Assembly: GCA_900074885.1 (NCBI GenBank)
Contig: FJUW01000054.1
Coordinates: forward strand, 1-64,000
Reading direction: 5' to 3'
Source of the DNA: Rhynchosporium graminicola
Lineage: Eukaryota; Ascomycota; Leotiomycetes; Helotiales; Ploettnerulaceae
Length of the DNA: 64,000 nt
The notes under the pieces were generated by a model. It did no database searches. It saw only the letters and a program-made list of their open reading frames with translations, and was not told the DNA's origin. Of the stretch, positions 59,206 through 64,000 are shown one piece after another. Both the position numbers and the translations under genes were made by a program. Each line of letters begins with the position of its first letter. Position 1 is the first letter of the stretch.

Positions 59206-60597
59206 ATGTCCAATCTAGACCAGATCGTGAAAGGGGCTCCTCCTCCTGGAAAACACTATCTTGAGCAAGCGACTTCTGGAGTTCAAAGACCCGATGCATC
59301 CAGCCCTCCTCTTCTAGCAGACCCATTGGCTTCTTTGCCCTCCTCGCCTCCTCAGATATACCTCAACCTCCTCATCCTCGAAGCTTCACTCCGCGCACAA
59401 TGGCTACAGCTACGCACCAGGCGGCGCCAGCATACCTTCTTCTTGACCCTCCTCGGGCTATGGGTAATATACTTTGGGTACGCGCTATACTTTGCGCCGC
59501 GAGAGGATGGTAGTGGCGTGGGAGGCTCCGTTTATTGGGTGGTTGAGATGACCGAGAGATTATGCTTCATGGGCGGCGTAGTGACTGGGATTCTGGTTTG
59601 GGGAACTGGACAATGGGAACGAGGGCTTCGCTGGCCAAGGAGGTGGGTGTACACTACGAATAGGGGTCTAAGGGGGTTCAACTGCAAGCTGGTGGTAATC
59701 AAGCAGCCATTATGGAGAGATGTTTTGTCAACTTTGTCTTTCTTATTTTCATACGGATTATTTTCGAGCACGAGTGGGAGCTCGTATCGATTCGTGGATC
59801 AGTCCCTTTTGAGGGAATCCGAAAAGGTTCAGAGCAAAGGAGGTCATCATGCGCTTCCGAATATACACGAGGACGATGAGTCGGCAGGTTATGAGGAGGA
59901 CCTTTCACCGGGAGGAGACTATATCAAGCTTCTCTTGCTTCCAAAGCCCTTCTCGCCCGGGTTTAGGGAGAATTGGGATATTTACCGAACAGAGTATTGG
60001 GAGAAAGAGAACGAACGACGCGCTATTTTGCGGAAAAAGATACGGGAAAGGGAGAAGAAAGTTGCTAAACAGGAAGGTGGGTGGTTGTGGCGGGCAAGAT
60101 ATTGGGGGTGGAAACGTGGGAAATCCTCAGATATTGAAAAGACTCACCATGCTCTTCATAAGCATAACAGTCTTCGAGGCGATGATCTGAAGCGGAATAG
60201 AAGCGGAAGTTTCAGGTCTGGTTCACATTCCAGGAACTCTTCCCGAAGCACCACTCCAACTGTGGAGATGGAAGATGGGCAAGTTGGGCATGGCCGAAGA
60301 GGCAGCAGCGCTTCGAGTGCCAGAAGGAAGAAGACTATCAGTGGAAGCAGAGTACAAAAACTAGCTCCCGGAGGATCGCGTTCTGCAATGCCAGACGTAC
60401 CATCTCCTCTTGTCAGAGAGAATAGCTTTACAAGCATTTCGTCTCTTGGTAGTGAGCGCACGCCTACGCCAGGCGCAGCTGAAGGGGAAGCGACAAGCAG
60501 CGCGAAGGGTCTGAGGTCTTCCTCGAAGTCTGATGACAGCGCCGGGAAAAAGTGGAGTTCGGGTAGTTCATCAAAGGAAACCAAGTTGATCAATTGA
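59206..60597 (+). CDS. SPO7: Spo7-like regulatory subunit of the Nem1 phosphatase
   Basis: A single exon of 463 residues. The conserved block begins with IYLNLLILEASLRAQWLQLR (51-70). A membrane segment follows at about 77-96, then a second at about 119-136, and a conserved part reaching RRWVYTTNRGLRGFNCKLVVI. This is the Spo7 domain, with two segments close together in a hairpin. A region with KLLLLPKPFSPGFRENWDIYR is also typical. The last 150 residues are Ser/Arg-rich and probably disordered. Spo7 with the catalytic subunit Nem1 sits in the nuclear/ER membrane and dephosphorylates the lipin Pah1, so it controls phosphatidate use and membrane growth. The protein is longer than yeast Spo7 because of the tail, as is usual in filamentous fungi. 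Confidence 0.87.
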   Translation: MSNLDQIVKGAPPPGKHYLEQATSGVQRPDASSPPLLADPLASLPSSPPQIYLNLLILEASLRAQWLQLRTRRRQHTFFLTLLGLWVIYFGYALYFAPREDGSGVGGSVYWVVEMTERLCFMGGVVTGILVWGTGQWERGLRWPRRWVYTTNRGLRGFNCKLVVIKQPLWRDVLSTLSFLFSYGLFSSTSGSSYRFVDQSLLRESEKVQSKGGHHALPNIHEDDESAGYEEDLSPGGDYIKLLLLPKPFSPGFRENWDIYRTEYWEKENERRAILRKKIREREKKVAKQEGGWLWRARYWGWKRGKSSDIEKTHHALHKHNSLRGDDLKRNRSGSFRSGSHSRNSSRSTTPTVEMEDGQVGHGRRGSSASSARRKKTISGSRVQKLAPGGSRSAMPDVPSPLVRENSFTSISSLGSERTPTPGAAEGEATSSAKGLRSSSKSDDSAGKKWSSGSSSKETKLIN

Positions 60598-60915
60598 AAA
60601 TGGTCTATCGTTCGAGTCTTGTCTTTAGAACCATTTTCTCTTGTCCTATTGTTTTGGTTGATTTCAAGAACAAGGGATCCACGTGGGGTAAACCGCGCTA
60701 CTGCAAGCACTAACCGCGTCTACAAATAGTTGAACCGCGCGTAATTGTATGTTAAGATGCTTTCACATTGTGCACATGCAGCCAATGTGGTGTGCCTTTA
60801 ATCCACCGACGGCTTAGTTCAGCGTCATTCATCTTCCGTATTCCTTCCTGGAGATCTGACCACTGCGCAACTGATTTGAAGATCTCGAGTCGACACAATC
60901 AGAGACTACCAGCAC
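60598..60915. other. Short intergenic stretch
   Basis: 318 bases with the SPO7-like 3' end and the promoter of the phosphatase-like gene. No other gene is seen. Confidence 0.55.
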
Positions 60916-61993
60916 ATGCTACATGGACTTGATCACACATCATACATGGCGTCTCCTTTCACAACCACGAATCTCCGGCACGATCTAACAGATGGCCCTG
61001 TACGAACGCCACAGCCCCAAAGATACATTCGTGAGCTCGACAATCGACCAGAAGCAAATATGAGTACAATATCGCATCTGACGGGAGCGCAAGCTACGAA
61101 CGAGTACTCATGGCGGGTAGATGCATCCCGTCCCAGATCATACATGCATGTATTAACAGGTACAGGCACCTTCACCACCTCACATATACGTTCCGCAGGC
61201 TCGAGAAGACCAACTGCTCGCACAGCCCTCCAAATTCGTAGCTTTGGGATATACTGAGGAGGAGAGAAATATTTTGTCAGTAGTAACGTCGGGCAATTCC
61301 TGGGTTAGCAGGTCGACGCAGTGGAAATACTCGTGGAGGAGAGATGCGCAGTCGATCCTTACATTCCTCCAACTCGGTCCTTCGGTTGCCTCAAGAAATT
61401 TAGACGCTTTGAGAAGAGATGGAGTTACGATGCTTCTAGTCATCCGGAATACTGCGACTGCAGCAGCGAGGTTATTGAGTGGGGACAAAGCTGCACAAGC
61501 ACTGGGTATCGAATCTGCCGCCATCGACGTTGGTAGCAATAACGAGCTCATCGCGGCCTTCCCACGAGCGACACGAATCATCAACAATCATCTCATTTCG
61601 AAATACCGTCAACACATGGCAGCCAGCGGAAACGCTCCTCACCCCTGCGGCAAAGTCCTCGTGTTCTGCGAGTCTGGCAACGAACGATCAGCAGCTTTTG
61701 TCGTGGCATTCATCATGAATAATTATGGCCTTGAACTCGTTCAAGCTATACAATTCGTCCAATCACAGCGCTTCTGCGTTGCTTTCGATGATGATCTGAA
61801 ATATATGCTTGACAGCTACCAGGGTATCTTACAGGCGCAGCGTTCTTTCGCCGATGTTCCAGTAGCTCCTTACGTTAAACCTAAGAGAAGACGAGATGAG
61901 ATCGAGGACGAAGATGGCGATTTTGATATGATAGGCCACGGAGATGACAAGGAGAGATTTGGAGGCCGCACCAGTTTTGTTCCCTTTCAATAG
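60916..61993 (+). CDS. Dual-specificity-phosphatase-like protein
   Basis: Two exons, modelled as 60,916-61,159 and 61,242-61,993 (intron of 82 bases, GTACAG...GTAG), give 331 residues. An alternative intron GTATTA...GCAG ending at 61,198 is also in frame. The second exon carries a phosphatase fold with FLQLGPSVASRNLDALRRDG and the signature VFCESGNERSAA. The active-site Cys224 and Arg230 of CX5R are kept, but the usual His before the Cys is Phe. The C-terminus has a basic KPKRRR stretch followed by acidic residues, which could direct it to the nucleus. The family is common in filamentous ascomycetes and is close to the STYX-like group. Whether it is active is open. An internal Met at residue 11 is an alternative start. 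Confidence 0.75.
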
Positions 61994-63326
61994 AGAGGAC
62001 GGGCATTATTCATGCTTGATCAATCAAAGCAGTCATCATTTGCAGCGAGGAGTTCTGCGGGTCGGAGGTTATGGCTTTGGAGTTTGGGGATGTATCCCAC
62101 ATTTTCAAGGAGGCTGGCGTTTTCAATACCCTACGGCAAATCGGAAAGCCATGGCGTGGATCCATGAGGACTGTGTATCATAGAGAAGATGGATATCGAC
62201 TCGGAGACGAAATCAGTGTGATTTATTTTCCTTCTGGTCGGTGTTTTTATTTGCACACTGCCATCCATCAAATGCTCATGACAGCAAGTTTCTCAATCTC
62301 TTAAACACTGTTCATTGCATTTTGACTTTGGCTCAAATCTGGAGACTTATAAGCGCTGTGGCCGAGTCTTATTTTCCGCATCACTTGTTAATCCTGCAAT
62401 GCATTGCTTTCTTGGTATAATCCAATCATTCGCAAGTACTTGACAATAGTAGCCTAGATACTTGGAGTGAACTAACACGAGATCACATTTTCACAACTTC
62501 ACAATTTCATATCCATACTACAACGCACAAGGGCAGCCGTCAAAACTAGCAGAGCGATCTTTGCTGGGACGGCGACGGGAAGGGGAAATATTTGGCTGAA
62601 CAAGAAATCCCTTGTGACGGCCAGTACCTGACACCGCGCTCTAGCATCAAGCTCTCGGGCCATTCTGTAATGTCACCGACATCCCGAACGCGAGTTGGGT
62701 AATGTGATGTTCCTCAAGAATTAATCCATTCCAACTAATTTGCACTTCGGGACGCATTGGGGAAATCAGTCACGCTGGGGACATTGGGACGCTGGAGAGG
62801 CTTGCCCACAGGTAGCTACCTAGATAGGTAGAGGCGGAACATCAAGAAGTGCACCGCCAAAATTGCATGACTGGCACACAGATGATGAGATTATTCTCAA
62901 TCTATTGTTGATTTCCGTGTAAAGGTTACATTGTCAGTAAAGTCGGACTTGGCCGTTCTTGGTTGATTTACTGGAGACAGCAAATTCCTGCGAGGCAAGA
63001 GATGTGGAAGATAGGAGTCCTGAGTACCTAGTCAAACGGGCGTGAATTGCCACTTTTGACCAAGACGAAGAGCTCTCCGATCTGGATTCGAGACTAAGTG
63101 GCCCTCAGACAGTGAACTCGCTCAGGAAGGGAAGGAGCATTGGATCTGATGCAACAAGCGCGAGTAAAAACCCTCCCTTCGGCCTTCGGGTTCAAAACTT
63201 CTCGCGATCTCCGACTTGCATTGCTGAAATCTTTCAGCCTCGTCTCAACCTCGTCTTCCATCAACTCAGCATCCTGAATTCCAAGCGCTCTCCTTCACCC
63301 CGCCCTGATCTCCCAGACGTCCGCAG
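61994..63326. other. 1.3-kb intergenic stretch between converging genes
   Basis: Short open frames (to 79 codons) without domains. No RNA gene or repeat is seen. Confidence 0.5.
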
Positions 63327-64000
63327 TCATGCCCCCTTAGCTCGCCTTACAAAGCTCACACTCTCGATATCCTGCAAACTCAACCTCCTTCCCTCGAACA
63401 TCCCCAACCTGGTCAAACAATTCTCCAGCACATCCCCCTCCCTAACATGCGCCATCAAAATCCTTTTCGCATCCCTAACATCCATTTTTTCAATATCGTA
63501 CAGCTTGATCCTAAGTTCCGGCCAGAGCAATTTCTCGATGTCGTCGATCTCGTGTTGCTTCAGATGAAGGAGTTCGAAGGTTTCGGAGAGATGGAAGTGG
63601 ATGGTGAGCACTTTGAGGAGTATGAAGATGCCACCGGGGCGCAGGACGTTGATGTCGTTGAATGGATAGGAAATGTCGTCTATGATGACCTCGCGGATGC
63701 CGTTTGGAGGGGCATAGCGTTCGATGTCGCGCCAGGTGATGGGAGGGAGCTTGGAGGGACGGGCTGGTCTTGATACTGGTGTCGATACGGTGGTGGAGAT
63801 TTGGTTTGGAGGTATGTTATTAACTGATCCAGGTACTGATGACGATGCTGGTACGGGGATAATGCGAGAGACGCTTGGAGGACGGCGTGGACCCGATATT
63901 GGTGCTGATACTGTAGTAGTGGACTGATATTGACCCATATTGATGTTCGGAGCAGATGCTGTTTTTACGTCAGGTGTAGGCGTCCCTCGAGTTTCAAGTG
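63327..64000 (-). CDS. Unknown protein, 5' part beyond the right edge
   Basis: The frame is open on the minus strand from the window edge to a stop at 63,327, with an internal Met at 63,938 (203 residues from there). The upstream codons are also open, so the true start may lie outside. The N-terminal part is Ser/Thr/Pro-rich and contains a repeated pattern of the kind STTTVSAPISGPRRPPS / STTVSTPVSRPARPS. The C-terminal 140 residues look globular and end with MFEGRRLSLQDIESVSF. I recognise no family. The opposite-strand frames here are by-products. Confidence 0.55.
   Translation of the reverse strand, partial: LETRGTPTPDVKTASAPNINMGQYQSTTTVSAPISGPRRPPSVSRIIPVPASSSVPGSVNNIPPNQISTTVSTPVSRPARPSKLPPITWRDIERYAPPNGIREVIIDDISYPFNDINVLRPGGIFILLKVLTIHFHLSETFELLHLKQHEIDDIEKLLWPELRIKLYDIEKMDVRDAKRILMAHVREGDVLENCLTRLGMFEGRRLSLQDIESVSFVRRAKGA

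Noticed and set aside
60156..60710. 184-codon minus-strand frame
   Set aside because: Shadow of the Ser-rich tail of the SPO7-like gene.
63112..63567. 151-codon plus-strand frame
   Set aside because: Lies opposite the partial unknown gene; its Leu/Ser-rich composition is typical of a reverse-strand shadow.

Overview
This window looks like a piece of a filamentous ascomycete genome (Pezizomycotina; a Leotiomycetes-like fungus is my best guess from the gene products, but that is inference). It has two compartments with a sharp border near position 43,030. The right part (about 43.1-64.0 kb) has ordinary base composition and protein genes with short GT-AG introns (51-145 bases). The left part (1 to about 43,030) is AT-rich and almost lacks CpA and TpG. 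That is the mark of repeat-induced point mutation (RIP), a premeiotic fungal defence that turns CpA into TpA. It removes most ATG codons and turns CAG/CAA codons into stops, so this part has almost no open frames although it is built of former coding DNA.

The left compartment is a nested stack of LTR retrotransposons that can be taken apart base by base, because LTR ends (TG...CA) and 5-bp target-site duplications (TSDs) survive. I name families A, B, C, D and F locally. A is a Ty3/gypsy element with a chromodomain, 268-bp LTRs and 7,777 bp in length. It occurs as A0 (right end ending at 5,611), A1 (11,326-19,974, TSD TATCC), A2 (24,488-39,339, TSD GAAAG) and a solo LTR (19,148-19,415, TSD CTAAT). 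B is a second gypsy chromodomain family, present as B1 (24,903-31,972, plus strand, inside A2) and B2 (20,103-41,545, minus strand, TSD AGTAG, split by A2). C (3,147-5,404, TSD ATAGG) is a gag-only LTR element inside the LTR of A0. D (16,620-17,213, TSD ACTAC) is a 594-bp miniature LTR element inside A1. F ends at 1,038 and is inserted in A0. The oldest layer (E) holds an unrecognised RIP-mutated coding stretch and a minus-strand Tc1/mariner transposase relic that borders the gene-rich part. Family A carries an extra RIP-broken reading frame on its antisense strand between the chromodomain and the 3' LTR.

Three single-N positions (5,776; 9,668; 27,959) are each followed by a near-copy of the sequence before them (offsets 2,485, 1,963 and 506). 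I read these as unmerged contig overlaps, so the apparent tandem duplications there are probably assembly artefacts.

The right compartment holds, in order: a two-PAS-domain protein (+), a Yip1-domain Golgi protein of the YIPF6/Yip4 type (+), a gene-free 2.1 kb, END3 (-), a gene-free 2 kb, a divergent pair of sugar-phosphate isomerases (RpiB-type, -, and triosephosphate-isomerase-type, +), a CLD1/ICT1-type alpha/beta hydrolase (-) divergent from a SPO7-like Nem1 partner (+), a dual-specificity-phosphatase-like protein (+), and a partial unknown gene (-) running off the right edge. The isomerase pair resembles the tetrulose-phosphate isomerases of erythritol catabolism. The hydrolase and SPO7 genes both point to membrane lipid metabolism. 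The others look like housekeeping neighbours with no evident common pathway.
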